Below are positions 1-8,297 of a stretch of DNA of 60,946 nt, piece after piece (within the stretch, counting starts at the first letter, position 1; every line of letters starts with the position of its first letter). A model generated the notes under the pieces. The model was not told the origin of the DNA. It was given only the letters and a program-made list of their open reading frames with translations, and searched no databases. A program made the position numbers and the translations under genes. This stretch comes from Antarcticimicrobium sp033791545 (lineage in GTDB: Bacteria; Pseudomonadota; Alphaproteobacteria; Rhodobacterales; Rhodobacteraceae): assembly GCA_033791545.1 (NCBI GenBank), contig JASJGL010000070.1, forward strand, positions 1 to 60,946, written 5' to 3'.

Positions 1-61
1 TGGCGGCACCCGTAGCGACAAGAACGGCGAGAGCGCTCGCCGCGAAAACACGTCTGGTCAT
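1..61 (-). CDS. exported protein, N-terminal signal peptide only (cut by window edge)
   Basis: On the minus strand an ATG at 61 is preceded by a strong ribosome site (GGGAGGAGATACC) and opens a frame with a classic signal-peptide start: MTRR followed by a run of Ala, Val and Leu. Only about 20 codons lie inside the window, so the mature protein is unseen. It diverges from the GntR regulator that starts at 160. In this kind of genome such a pair is often a solute-binding protein and its regulator, but that is inference from context. Confidence 0.6.
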   Translation of the reverse strand, partial: MTRRVFAASALAVLVATGAA

Positions 62-144
62 GGTATCTCCTCCCAAAGCGCCGTTCTCCTCCTGGCGCTC
101 TATGGCGCTAAGAAGGCAAGGGATTGCGTACCTTGTCAACCGTC

Positions 145-154
145 TTGTATACAA
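145..154. promoter_or_regulatory. candidate GntR (FCD-type) operator, perfect 10-base palindrome
   Basis: TTGTATACAA is its own reverse complement and matches the TNGTNNNACNA-like sites bound by FCD-subfamily GntR regulators. It ends five bases before the ATG at 160 and lies 84 bases from the divergent start at 61, so one site could control both genes. A TTGTCA hexamer (133-138) just upstream could be part of a promoter. Confidence 0.5.
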
Positions 155-159
155 AAACC

Positions 160-834
160 ATGAAATCGGATATCTCCCCCCTCGAACCGCGCAGCCGCTC
201 GGACCAGATCGCGCAGATGCTGGAGGACCAGATCCTCACCGGTCGTTTCGCTCCGGGCGCGCGGCTGGACGAAGCCAGCCTGGCCGAAGAGCACAACGTT
301 TCGCGCACACCCATCCGAGAGGCCTTTCATCGCCTTGCCCAATCAGGTCTGGTGGTTCAGCAGCCACGCCGGGGGGTGTTCGTTCGCGTCAGTTCACCGG
401 TTGAGATCCTTGAAATGTTCGAAGTCATGGCCGAGTTGGAGGCCGCTTGTGGCCGCCTCGCCGCCCGCCGGGCCACCGATGCCGACATCGCCGAACTACG
501 ACGGGTCGAGATCGAATGCCGTGCGGCCTGCGACGCTGGCGACATCGATCTGTACTATCTCAAGAACGGGGTTTTCCATCACCTGCTCTATGCCCAGTCC
601 GGCAACGGCTATCTGGAACAAGAGGCGTCGCGCCTGCATCGGCGGTTAAAACCCTATCGCCGGATGCAACTGTTCCTGCGCGGGCGACTACAGCAATCCA
701 TGGACGAACACGCCGCCATCGTCGGAGCGATCAGCGCCGGGGACGCCACGCAGGCTGCTGATCTTTTGCGCGATCACGTCGCGGTGCAGGGTGAGAAATT
801 CCACCATGTGATGTCACACTTGCCCAAGACCTGA
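160..834 (+). CDS. GntR family transcriptional regulator, FCD domain
   Basis: 224 residues. The N-terminal winged helix carries the GntR signature (DQIAQMLEDQILTGRFAPG, then SRTPIREAFHRLAQSGLV, about residues 15-65). The helical C-terminal FCD ligand domain follows, with its expected Arg/His-rich segments (LEAACGRLAA, FHHLLYAQSGN, EHAAIVGAISAGDA). FCD members usually bind small organic acids with a metal in this pocket. The frame could open at a TTG at 124, but ATG at 160 puts the helix-turn-helix at the usual distance and leaves the TTGTATACAA palindrome (145-154) outside the gene as a likely autoregulatory operator. It probably controls the divergent exported-protein gene. The effector is unknown. 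Confidence 0.85.
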   Translation: MKSDISPLEPRSRSDQIAQMLEDQILTGRFAPGARLDEASLAEEHNVSRTPIREAFHRLAQSGLVVQQPRRGVFVRVSSPVEILEMFEVMAELEAACGRLAARRATDADIAELRRVEIECRAACDAGDIDLYYLKNGVFHHLLYAQSGNGYLEQEASRLHRRLKPYRRMQLFLRGRLQQSMDEHAAIVGAISAGDATQAADLLRDHVAVQGEKFHHVMSHLPKT

Positions 835-861
835 GCGCAGTCGCTACAGCCCCTCCCCGCC

Positions 862-1344
862 TCAGCCGGCTTGCGGCAGATAGGCCTGAACATTCTTCAG
901 ACTGCGCAGCACGAAACTTGACCGCGAATGGCGGATGCCCGGCACCTTGTACAGTTTCTTGCGCAGAAACTCTTCATAGCCGCGCGTCCCCTTGACCGCG
1001 ACCTTGATCAGGTAATCGTATTCCCCGGTGGTTAGGTTCACTTCCAGCACCTCGGGCATCTGCTGCATGGTACGGCCAAAGATTTCCAGCGTCTCGTCGT
1101 CGTGCCGGTCCAGCACGATTTCGATCAGCACGATCTCGGAGGCCCCCAGCTTTTCCTGATCGAGAATCGCGCGATAGCCGGAAATCACCCCCTGCTTTTC
1201 CAACCGTCGCACCCGCTGCCAGCACGGGCTTGGCGACAGCCCGACCGCCTGCGCGAGCTGCGCGTTGGTGATCCGCCCATCCTCGGCCAAGGCCCTGAGA
1301 ATCTTGCGGTCGATCTGATCCAAAGTCGCGCTGTCCGGCACCAA
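862..1344 (-). CDS. bkdR: Lrp/AsnC family regulator, likely activator of the bkd operon
   Basis: 160 residues, the standard Lrp length. The N-terminal helix-turn-helix is clear (LDQIDRKILRALAEDGRITN, then LAQAVGLSPSPCWQRVRRLE, residues 8-50), followed by the RAM/ACT-like effector domain with the usual LTTGEYDYLIKV core. The start is a TTG at 1344 (GTG at 1341 is also possible) behind AGAAAGG. It is divergent from the branched-chain 2-oxoacid dehydrogenase operon, the arrangement known for BkdR in Pseudomonas, which senses branched-chain amino acids. The symbol rests on family plus context. Other Lrp paralogues would look alike in sequence. Confidence 0.8.
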   Translation of the reverse strand: MVPDSATLDQIDRKILRALAEDGRITNAQLAQAVGLSPSPCWQRVRRLEKQGVISGYRAILDQEKLGASEIVLIEIVLDRHDDETLEIFGRTMQQMPEVLEVNLTTGEYDYLIKVAVKGTRGYEEFLRKKLYKVPGIRHSRSSFVLRSLKNVQAYLPQAG

Positions 1345-1373
1345 ATGAACCTTTCTGCCATGTTGTCGATAAA

Positions 1374-1430
1374 AGCAGAATATTTCTCAAAATTGCACAA
1401 TGAAAGGACATAATGAAAAGTAATTCTGCT
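1374..1430. promoter_or_regulatory. AT-rich divergent promoter region with 8-base inverted repeat
   Basis: Between the Lrp-type gene and the bkd operon is an AT-rich island unlike the surrounding GC-rich sequence. It is bracketed by perfect inverted arms AGCAGAAT (1374-1381) and ATTCTGCT (1423-1430). Lrp proteins bind degenerate AT-rich sites and wrap DNA, so this is the likely BkdR target and divergent promoter region. No clear -35/-10 pair could be fixed by eye. Confidence 0.4.
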
Positions 1431-1470
1431 CGATGCCGATTATCGTGTTGTCAACGACGGGAGGATCGGA

Positions 1471-1698
1471 ATGGATGTTCATTTCCACTGCTACAATCCT
1501 TTGAACACGGTCTGCCGGGCGATGGATATCGCGCGGCGGATGGGGATGGGATTCGATCAGTTGACGATGCGGCGCGAGGAAAACGATCTGTTTTCTGTTA
1601 GTCTGGTTCTCGAAACCGCCGAGCAGAGACTCTGCGACGCGTTCATTGCAAGGCTGCATCTGTGCGGCGATCTGATCAGGGAGATGCAGGATGCATGA
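1471..1698 (+). CDS. small ACT-like protein (IlvM-like) at the head of the bkd operon
   Basis: 75 residues, ATG after GGGAGGATCGGA, ending in an ATGCATGA overlap with the E1alpha start, so the two are translationally coupled. The pattern MDVHFHCYNPLNTVCRAM, a glycine-containing turn (RRMGMGFDQLTM), a polar strand (NDLFSVSLVLE) and a final helix/strand resembles the beta-alpha-beta-beta-alpha-beta ACT fold of IlvM, the regulatory subunit of acetolactate synthase II. ACT domains usually bind amino acids. A role as a branched-chain amino-acid sensor or enzyme partner is inference from fold and position; no acetolactate synthase large subunit is nearby. Confidence 0.6.
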   Translation: MDVHFHCYNPLNTVCRAMDIARRMGMGFDQLTMRREENDLFSVSLVLETAEQRLCDAFIARLHLCGDLIREMQDA

Positions 1699-2923
1699 AG
1701 AAATCCCCCCCCGGCTACACGTCCCTGAACCGGCCATTCGCGCCGGCGACACACCGGACTTTTCCCATGTCACCATCCCGCGCGCGGGCGAGGTGCGCCG
1801 CCCGGACCCGGACGCGAAACCCGAAGACATGCGCGATCTCGCCTTTTCGATCATCCGCGTTCTGAACCGGAACGGAGAGGCCGTCGGCCCCTGGGCCGGG
1901 TCGCTGTCGGACGAGGCGCTGAAAGACGGCCTGCGCCATATGATGACGTTGCGGGCCTATGACGCGCGGATGCTGACGGCGCAACGGCAGGGCAAGACCT
2001 CGTTCTATATGCAGCATCTGGGCGAAGAGGCAATTTCCTGCGCCTTTCAAAAGGCGCTGCGCAAGGGCGATATGAACTTTCCCACCTATCGCCAAGCGGG
2101 CCTGTTGATCGCCGCCGGCTATCCACTGGTCAAGATGATGTGCCAGGTCTACTCGAACGAGGCCGACCCGGTACGCGGGCGCCAACTGCCGGTCTTTTAC
2201 AGCTCCAAGGAACACGGGTTCTTTTCGATTTCGGGCAACCTCGCCACACAATATGTGCAGGCGGTGGGCTGGGCCATGGCCGCTGCGATCAAGGGCGAAA
2301 ACAAGCTCTCCGCAGCCTGGATCGGGGATGGCTCGACGGCGGAAAGCGACTTTCACGGCGCGCTTGTTTTTGCCTCGACCTATAAACCGCCGGTGATCCT
2401 GAATATCGTCAACAACCAGTGGGCGATCTCGACTTTTCAGGGCATCGCTCGCGGGGGAGCCGGCACTTTCGCGGCCCGCGGCCATGGCTTTGGCCTGCCT
2501 GCGCTGAGGGTGGACGGTAACGATTACCTTGCCGTTCATGCCGCCGCCGCCTGGGCGGTAGAACGGGCACGGCTCGATCTGGGGCCGACCCTGATCGAGT
2601 ATGTCACCTACCGCGCCGGGGGGCATTCCACGTCGGACGACCCCGCCGCCTATCGCCCCAAGGAAGAAGGCAAGTCCTGGCCGCTGGGCGATCCGATCCT
2701 GCGGCTCAAGGCGCACCTGATCCAGAAGGGGCTTTGGAGCGAGGAGCGCCACAGTCAGGCCGAGGCCGAGGTGATGGACTTTGTCATCGCCGCGCAGAAA
2801 GAGGCCGAAGCGATCGGCACGCTGCATTCCGGCAACCGGCCCAGCCCGCGCGAAATTTTCGAAGACGTCTATGCCGAGATGCCGCCGCATCTGGTGCGAC
2901 AACGGCACGAGGTAGGGTACTGA
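1691..2923 (+). CDS. bkdA1: branched-chain 2-oxoacid dehydrogenase E1 alpha subunit
   Basis: 410 residues, full length for the BkdA1/BCKDHA group. Decarboxylates 2-oxo acids from Val, Leu and Ile with thiamine diphosphate. The ThDP/Mg motif is visible as GDG at residues 212-214 and NN at 241-242 (IVNNQWAIS). The Ser-containing phosphorylation-loop equivalent (YRAGGHSTSDDPAAYR) follows. The long N-terminal extension (PEPAIRAGDTPDFSHVTIP) is typical of bacterial BkdA1 and separates it from pyruvate dehydrogenase E1alpha. First large gene of the operon, overlapping the ACT-like gene by 8 bases, with E1beta starting one base after its stop. Confidence 0.93.
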   Translation: MHEEIPPRLHVPEPAIRAGDTPDFSHVTIPRAGEVRRPDPDAKPEDMRDLAFSIIRVLNRNGEAVGPWAGSLSDEALKDGLRHMMTLRAYDARMLTAQRQGKTSFYMQHLGEEAISCAFQKALRKGDMNFPTYRQAGLLIAAGYPLVKMMCQVYSNEADPVRGRQLPVFYSSKEHGFFSISGNLATQYVQAVGWAMAAAIKGENKLSAAWIGDGSTAESDFHGALVFASTYKPPVILNIVNNQWAISTFQGIARGGAGTFAARGHGFGLPALRVDGNDYLAVHAAAAWAVERARLDLGPTLIEYVTYRAGGHSTSDDPAAYRPKEEGKSWPLGDPILRLKAHLIQKGLWSEERHSQAEAEVMDFVIAAQKEAEAIGTLHSGNRPSPREIFEDVYAEMPPHLVRQRHEVGY

Positions 2924-2924
2924 C

Positions 2925-3938
2925 ATGGCACGTATGACAATGATCGAAGCCATCCGCGATGCCCATGCCGTCGCGATGGAAGCCGATCCCGATGTCGTGG
3001 TGATGGGCGAGGATGTCGGCTTTTTCGGCGGGGTGTTCCGCTGTACCGCCGGCTTGCAAAGCCGGTTTGGCGTTCAGCGGTGTTTCGACACGCCGATTTC
3101 CGAGTTGGGGATTGTTGGCACCGCGGTCGGGATGGCCGCCTACGGGCTCAAACCCGTGGTCGAAATCCAGTTCGCCGACTACATGTACCCGGCCTATGAC
3201 CAGATCGTCAGCGAGGCGGCGCGACTGCGCTATCGTTCAGCCGGGGAATTCACCTGCCCCATGGTGGTGCGTATGCCCACCGGTGGCGGCATCTTTGGCG
3301 CTCAGACCCACAGCCAAAGCCCGGAGGCCCTGTTCACCCATGTTGCGGGGCTGAAAACCGTGGTGCCGTCCAATCCGCGCGACGCCAAGGGTCTGTTGCT
3401 GGCCGCCATCGCGGACCCGGACCCGGTGATCTTTCTGGAGCCAAAGCGGCTCTATAACGGGCCATTTGACGGCCATTTCGACCGCCCGACGGAAAGCTGG
3501 AGCAAGCATGAGCTGGGCGAGGTCGATCCCGGATACTATGAAATCCCGCTTGGCAAGGCGGTCACCCTGCGCGAAGGGGCGGCGGCGACGCTGCTGACCT
3601 ATGGCGCGATGGTGCATGTTGCCCTCGCGGCGGTCGAGGAAAGCGGCGTCGATGTCGAGGTGATCGACCTGCGCACGCTGCTGCCGCTTGATCTGGACGC
3701 GATCATCGCCTCGGTCACCAAGACCGGGCGCTGCATCATCCTGCACGAAGCGACGCTGACCTCTGGCTTTGGGGCCGAGATTGCCGCGCTGGTACAGCAA
3801 GACTGTTTTTACAATCTCGAGGCGCCGGTGCTGCGCGTTGCGGGTTGGGACACCCCCTACCCCCATGCGCAGGAGTGGGATTATTTCCCAAGCCCTGATC
3901 GTGTGAAACGCGCAATCGCCAAGGTCATGGAGGGCTGA
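2925..3938 (+). CDS. bkdA2: branched-chain 2-oxoacid dehydrogenase E1 beta subunit
   Basis: 337 residues, complete. Starts MARMTMIEAIRDAHAVAMEADPDVVVMGEDVG, which carries the conserved E1beta Glu-Asp segment, followed by the pyrimidine-binding half (PISELGIVGTAVGMAAYGLKPVVEIQFADY) and the transketolase C-terminal domain (VEVIDLRTLLPLD, HEATLTSGFGAEI). The ending PSPDRVKRAIAKVMEG is typical of the family. It forms the alpha2beta2 E1 with the preceding gene. The E2 gene begins 3 bases after its stop. Confidence 0.93.
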   Translation: MARMTMIEAIRDAHAVAMEADPDVVVMGEDVGFFGGVFRCTAGLQSRFGVQRCFDTPISELGIVGTAVGMAAYGLKPVVEIQFADYMYPAYDQIVSEAARLRYRSAGEFTCPMVVRMPTGGGIFGAQTHSQSPEALFTHVAGLKTVVPSNPRDAKGLLLAAIADPDPVIFLEPKRLYNGPFDGHFDRPTESWSKHELGEVDPGYYEIPLGKAVTLREGAAATLLTYGAMVHVALAAVEESGVDVEVIDLRTLLPLDLDAIIASVTKTGRCIILHEATLTSGFGAEIAALVQQDCFYNLEAPVLRVAGWDTPYPHAQEWDYFPSPDRVKRAIAKVMEG

Positions 3939-3941
3939 GAC

Positions 3942-5237
3942 ATGACAGAACACACGTTCAAACTGCCGGACATCGGTGAAGGCATCGCCGAAGCCGAACT
4001 CAGTGAATGGATGGTCAAGGTTGGCGACGTGATCCGCGAGGATGACGTGATCTGCGAAGTGACCACCGACAAGGCAACGGTCGAGATTCCGGCCGCCCTC
4101 AGTGGCAAGGTCATCTGGCTTGGCGGCGAGGCGGGCGAAGTGCTGGCCATCGGCTGTGACCTGATACGTATCGACAGCGACGAGGCGGTCGCGCTTCAGG
4201 ATGCCGACAAACCGGCATCAGGCAGCGCCCCGGCCCAGCCCAAAGCGGCCGCCGCCCCCGAACCGGCCCCAAAGGCCCAGGCAGAGCCTGCGTCGAAACC
4301 ATCGACCCCACGCCGACCTGCTCCCTCGGCTGCGCTGCCGATGGCCCGCAATGCCTCTGGCCGTCCGCTCGCTGCACCTTCGGTGCGGGGCCGGGCGCGT
4401 GAACTGGGTATTGATTTGCGCCAGTTGCGCGGCACCGGCCCGGCGGGGCGTATCGTCCACGAAGATCTGGATGATTTTCTCGCCCATGGGCCGGATCTGC
4501 GTCAGGGCGGCGGCCAGAGCCGCCGCATGGGAACCGAGGAAAAGCGCGTCACCGGTGTACGTCGCAAGATTGCCGAACGCATGGCCCAAGCGAAACAGCA
4601 GGTGCCGCATTTTTCGATCATCGAAGAGGTCGACGTCGAAGCGCTGGAAGAATTGCGCGCCAAGTTGAACACGAAGTTCGGCGAGGCGCGTGGGCGGCTT
4701 ACGCTACTGCCCTTCCTGCTGCGGGCCTTGGCCGAGGCGGTGGTCGATCACCCCGAGATCAACGCCCATTACGACGACAAGGCCGGTGTGATTACCCGGT
4801 TTGAGGCGCTGCACTGCGGCATCGCCACGCAAACCGACGGCGGGCTGATGGTTCCGGTCCTGCCCCATGCCGAGGCCCGCACGCTGTGGGATACCGCGCG
4901 CGAGATCAAGCGGCTCTCGGATGCGGCGCGCAACCGCCGGATTGGGCCGGAAAGCCTGTCGGGGTCGACCCTGACCGTGACGTCGCTGGGCCCGCTCGGG
5001 GCGCTGGCGACGACGCCGATCATCAACCAGCCCGAGGTTGCGATCATCGGCGTGAACAAGATGGCCGTGCGCCCGATGTGGGACGGAAAGACCTTTGTTC
5101 CGCGCCGGATGATGAACCTGTCGTGCAGTTTCGATCACCGGGTGGTCGATGGCTGGGTGGCGGCGGAATTCGTCGCCAAGCTCAAATCGCTGCTCGAAAC
5201 CCCCGCAATGCTGTTCATGGAGTGGCGCGATGACTGA
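3942..5237 (+). CDS. bkdB: branched-chain 2-oxoacid dehydrogenase E2, dihydrolipoyl acyltransferase
   Basis: 431 residues in three parts. A single lipoyl domain at the N-terminus has the lipoylated lysine in TTDKATVEI (K44). An Ala/Pro/Lys linker (about 85-135) leads to a peripheral-subunit-binding domain (SVRGRARELGIDLRQLRGTG, about 145-182), and the catalytic CAT domain ends in DHRVVDG (398-404; His399 and Asp403 active). E2 moves the branched acyl group from lipoate to CoA and forms the core of the complex. The stop overlaps the E3 start by ATGACTGA (5230-5237), indicating coupled translation. Confidence 0.93.
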   Translation: MTEHTFKLPDIGEGIAEAELSEWMVKVGDVIREDDVICEVTTDKATVEIPAALSGKVIWLGGEAGEVLAIGCDLIRIDSDEAVALQDADKPASGSAPAQPKAAAAPEPAPKAQAEPASKPSTPRRPAPSAALPMARNASGRPLAAPSVRGRARELGIDLRQLRGTGPAGRIVHEDLDDFLAHGPDLRQGGGQSRRMGTEEKRVTGVRRKIAERMAQAKQQVPHFSIIEEVDVEALEELRAKLNTKFGEARGRLTLLPFLLRALAEAVVDHPEINAHYDDKAGVITRFEALHCGIATQTDGGLMVPVLPHAEARTLWDTAREIKRLSDAARNRRIGPESLSGSTLTVTSLGPLGALATTPIINQPEVAIIGVNKMAVRPMWDGKTFVPRRMMNLSCSFDHRVVDGWVAAEFVAKLKSLLETPAMLFMEWRDD

Positions 5238-6618
5238 ACTCAGATGCTCTCTGCTGGTAATCGGCGGCGGCCCCGGCGGCTATGTCTGCGCCTCGCGCGC
5301 AGCCCGGCTTGGGGTTGATACGATCCTCGTCGAAGGCAAGCGCGTCGGCGGAACCTGCCTGAACGTCGGGTGCATCCCGTCCAAGGCGCTGATCCATGCC
5401 GCGCACCTGTATCACAACGCCGTCCTGCAAGCGGGTGACGGGATGCAGGGCATCACCGTCGCGGCACCATCGCTGGATTTTGCCAAGACGCAGGAGTGGT
5501 CGCAAAGCGTGGTCAACCGGCTTTGTACCGGCGTCAGCGGATTGCTGGAACGCAGCGGCGTCAAGACCGTGAACGGCTGGGCCCGGTTCCGGGATGGCAA
5601 GACCGTCGAAATCGACAGTGAGACCGGCCCGGTTCTGGTTCGGGCCGAGAATATCGTGGTCGCAACCGGATCGCGGCCTGCCGAACTCCCCGGATTGCCC
5701 TTTGGCGGCAAGATTCTCGACTCGACTGCGGCCCTTGCCTTGGCTGAACCGCCGAAACGGCTGGCGGTGATCGGCGCGGGCTATATCGGTCTGGAACTCG
5801 GCACCGCATTTGCCAAGCTCGGCAGCGAGGTGACCTTGATCGAAGCGGCGGACCGGATCTTGCTGCAATACGACGACAAGCTGACCCGGGGCGTGAAACG
5901 CCGCCTTGATAGCCTTGGGATCAAGCTGAAGCTCGCCACCCGGGTGACGGGTTGGGACAACGCGACCAGCACGCTCACGCTTGAGGGCGCGGACGGGGCC
6001 GAAACGCTGGAGGCCGACGCCGTTCTGGTGACTGTGGGCCGGGTGCCCTGCACCGATGGCCTTGGCCTTGCAGAGTTGAGCTTGCGCCACAACGGGGCCT
6101 TCATCGAGGTGGATGATCGCTGCGGCACGTCGATGCGCGGCGTTTACGCGATTGGCGACGTGACACCGGGCCCGATGCTGGCCCATCGCGCCATGGCGCA
6201 GGGTGAAATCGTCGCCGATGTGGTCGCCGGGCATCCCAATGCATGGGACAAGGCCTGTGTGCCCGCCGTCTGTTTCACCGATCCCGAAATCGTGACCGCC
6301 GGGTTGCTGCCCTCCGAGGTGCCCGAAGGCATCGCCACGAAGGTCAGCGAATTCGCGTTCCGGGCCAATGGCCGGGCCATGACATTGGACGACACCGAGG
6401 GCTTTGTGCGCATCGTTGCGCGTGAAAGCGACCATGTAATCCTTGGCATTCAGGCCACCGGCCCCGGCGTGTCCGAACTGGTGTCCGGCTTTGCGCTGGC
6501 GATCGAATCCGGGTTGCGCGCCGAAGATCTGGCCGGGACAATCCACGCCCACCCAACCCTCAGCGAGGCCGTACAAGAAGCTGCCCTGACGATTGCCAGC
6601 ATGGCCAATCACGGCTAA
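5230..6618 (+). CDS. lpdV: dihydrolipoyl dehydrogenase (E3) of the branched-chain complex
   Basis: 462 residues. Reoxidises the E2 dihydrolipoyl arm with FAD and NAD+. The FAD fold opens the protein (LLVIGGGPGGYVCASRAARLG), the redox disulfide is C43-x4-C48 (GGTCLNVGCIPSKAL), the NAD fold is AVIGAGYIGLELG, and the C-terminal His441-Glu446 pair (HAHPTLSE) completes the active site. An upstream in-frame ATG exists, but 5230 gives the normal N-terminus and an 8-base overlap with E2. Last gene of the operon, as in the Pseudomonas bkd clusters. Confidence 0.92.
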   Translation: MTELRCSLLVIGGGPGGYVCASRAARLGVDTILVEGKRVGGTCLNVGCIPSKALIHAAHLYHNAVLQAGDGMQGITVAAPSLDFAKTQEWSQSVVNRLCTGVSGLLERSGVKTVNGWARFRDGKTVEIDSETGPVLVRAENIVVATGSRPAELPGLPFGGKILDSTAALALAEPPKRLAVIGAGYIGLELGTAFAKLGSEVTLIEAADRILLQYDDKLTRGVKRRLDSLGIKLKLATRVTGWDNATSTLTLEGADGAETLEADAVLVTVGRVPCTDGLGLAELSLRHNGAFIEVDDRCGTSMRGVYAIGDVTPGPMLAHRAMAQGEIVADVVAGHPNAWDKACVPAVCFTDPEIVTAGLLPSEVPEGIATKVSEFAFRANGRAMTLDDTEGFVRIVARESDHVILGIQATGPGVSELVSGFALAIESGLRAEDLAGTIHAHPTLSEAVQEAALTIASMANHG

Positions 6619-6627
6619 CCCACCCAA

Positions 6628-6650
6628 ACCGGGGCAATGCTGCCCTTGGT
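6628..6650 (+). terminator. stem-loop after the bkd operon
   Basis: ACC-GGGGCA, loop ATGC, TGCCC-TT-GGT forms a short stem with a small internal loop, 10 bases after the E3 stop. There is no U-tract, so it may act as a weak or factor-assisted terminator or as a 3' stabiliser. Confidence 0.35.
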
Positions 6651-6757
6651 AAACGAATATTCTGAACGGGCGATAAGAATCACCGTCTTGAGGCTCGCCG
6701 CTCCCCGATGCATGACAGGTCAGGCATGGGGAAATCCCTCAAGGCGAAGGAGTGCAG

Positions 6758-8245
6758 ATGATTGATTGGCAGGCTCGCGCAGCGGCGCTTTATGATGGCG
6801 GTTTCCGCCCGATGTTCATTGACGGGAACTGGTGCGAAGCCCGCTCCGGTGAGGTAATCGAAGCCCGTAACCCGGCTGACGGGTCGCTCCTGGCGACGGT
6901 TCCAAAGGGCGATGCCGCCGACATCGACGCGGCAGTTGCAGCTGCACGCAAGGCGTTTGAGGGTCCGTGGTCGAAATTCACCCCGTTTGAACGGCAGGCG
7001 CTGCTTTTGCGGATCGCCGACCAGTTCGAGGCCGAATGGGAAACGCTGTGCCTGTCCGACACGCTCGACATGGGCATGCCGATCCAGCGCACGCTCGCCA
7101 ACAGCCGCCGGGTGCTGGGGATGCTGCGGTTCTACGCCGGTCAGGCGGTCACGATCCACGGGGAAACCATTCCCAATTCGTTCCCCGGCGAAATCTATTC
7201 CTCGACCGTGCGCGAACCGATTGGCGTCGTCGGCGCCATCATCCCGTGGAACGCGCCGATCGCCGGATCGATCTGGAAGATCGCCCCGGCCATCGCGACC
7301 GGCTGCACGGTGGTTCTGAAACCCTCGGAAGAGGCCTCGCTCACCGTTCTGCTGATCGCACGTCTCATGCGCGAAGCCGGGCTGCCTGATGGTGTTCTCA
7401 ACATCGTGACCGGCTATGGTGCCGATGCCGGGGCCGCATTGGCCGCACACCCTGACGTCGACAAGATCGTGTTCACCGGCTCGACCGCGACCGGTCAGGC
7501 CATCGCCCGCGCCGCGACCGGCAACCTCAAGCGTGTTTCGCTGGAACTGGGTGGGAAATCACCCGTGATCGTCTGCCGCGACGCCGATATCGAAAAGGCC
7601 GTTCCGGTCGCCGCCATGGCAGTTTTCGCCAACTCCGGCCAGATCTGCATCGCCGGATCGCGTCTGTTTGTTGCGCGTGAAATCCACGATGAATTCGTGC
7701 GCCGCGTTGCCGACTTTGCCAGCAAGCTCAAGATCGGCCATGGCATCGCAGGTGACACCGACATAGGTCCGATCATCTCGGCCCGGCAGGCCGAGAGGAT
7801 CTCGAGTTACCTCTCCGTGGGTCCAAGCGAAGGCGCTGAGGTGCTGACCGGCGGCGGACGGGTTGAAGGAGAGGCCTTTCAAGGCGGTCACTTTATCCAC
7901 CCGACCGTTTTTGGCGGCGTGACCGACGACATGACCGTCGCGCGTGAAGAAATCTTTGGCCCGGTGATCTCGGCGCTGCCGTTTGACAGCATCGACGAAG
8001 TGGTCGAACGCGCCAATGCCACCCCCTATGGTCTGGCGGCAGGGGTGTTTTCGACCCACCTCGGAACGGCGCACAAGCTGGCGCATCGGATCAAGGCGGG
8101 TTCTGTCTGGGTCAACATGTACCATGCCATCGACCCGGCGGTGCCCTTTGGCGGCGTCAAGATGTCGGGCTATGGCCGCGAGGGCGGCACCGAGCACATG
8201 GAAGAATACCTCGACACCAAGGCGATCTGGATCAACGCCGACTAA
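6758..8245 (+). CDS. NAD(P)-dependent aldehyde dehydrogenase (betaine-aldehyde/phenylacetaldehyde type)
   Basis: 495 residues. Oxidises an aldehyde to its acid. Standard ALDH landmarks are present: WNAPIAGSIWKIAPAIATGC (oxyanion Asn region), FTGSTATGQ (cofactor loop), ELGGKSP with catalytic Glu263, and SGQICIAGSR with nucleophile Cys297. The ending GREGGTEHMEEYLDTKAIWIN is typical of the betaine/aromatic aldehyde branch. ATG at 6758 follows AAGGAG at good spacing; a GTG at 6752 lies inside that ribosome site. It follows the bkd operon after 139 bases and may be transcribed separately. Substrate cannot be named from sequence; it is not the CoA-acylating MmsA type. Confidence 0.88.
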   Translation: MIDWQARAAALYDGGFRPMFIDGNWCEARSGEVIEARNPADGSLLATVPKGDAADIDAAVAAARKAFEGPWSKFTPFERQALLLRIADQFEAEWETLCLSDTLDMGMPIQRTLANSRRVLGMLRFYAGQAVTIHGETIPNSFPGEIYSSTVREPIGVVGAIIPWNAPIAGSIWKIAPAIATGCTVVLKPSEEASLTVLLIARLMREAGLPDGVLNIVTGYGADAGAALAAHPDVDKIVFTGSTATGQAIARAATGNLKRVSLELGGKSPVIVCRDADIEKAVPVAAMAVFANSGQICIAGSRLFVAREIHDEFVRRVADFASKLKIGHGIAGDTDIGPIISARQAERISSYLSVGPSEGAEVLTGGGRVEGEAFQGGHFIHPTVFGGVTDDMTVAREEIFGPVISALPFDSIDEVVERANATPYGLAAGVFSTHLGTAHKLAHRIKAGSVWVNMYHAIDPAVPFGGVKMSGYGREGGTEHMEEYLDTKAIWINAD

Positions 8246-8297
8246 GATCGGGACCGGCTGCGGCAGTCAACACCCCTGCCGCAGCTCGGTCCGGATC
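8246..8297. terminator. long bidirectional terminator stem shared by ALDH and LysR genes
   Basis: Arms 8246-8266 and 8276-8297 pair almost perfectly (GATC-x-GGACCG-GCTGCGGCAG against its complement) with a 9-base loop. It starts right after the ALDH stop. The stop codon of the convergent LysR gene sits in the loop, so the last LysR codons form one arm. It would end transcripts from both sides, though no clear U-run was seen. Confidence 0.55.

Noticed and set aside
124..159. TTG at 124 as the start of the GntR gene
   Set aside because: It would put 12 extra residues before the usual N-terminus and place the palindromic operator inside the coding region. ATG 160 is simpler.
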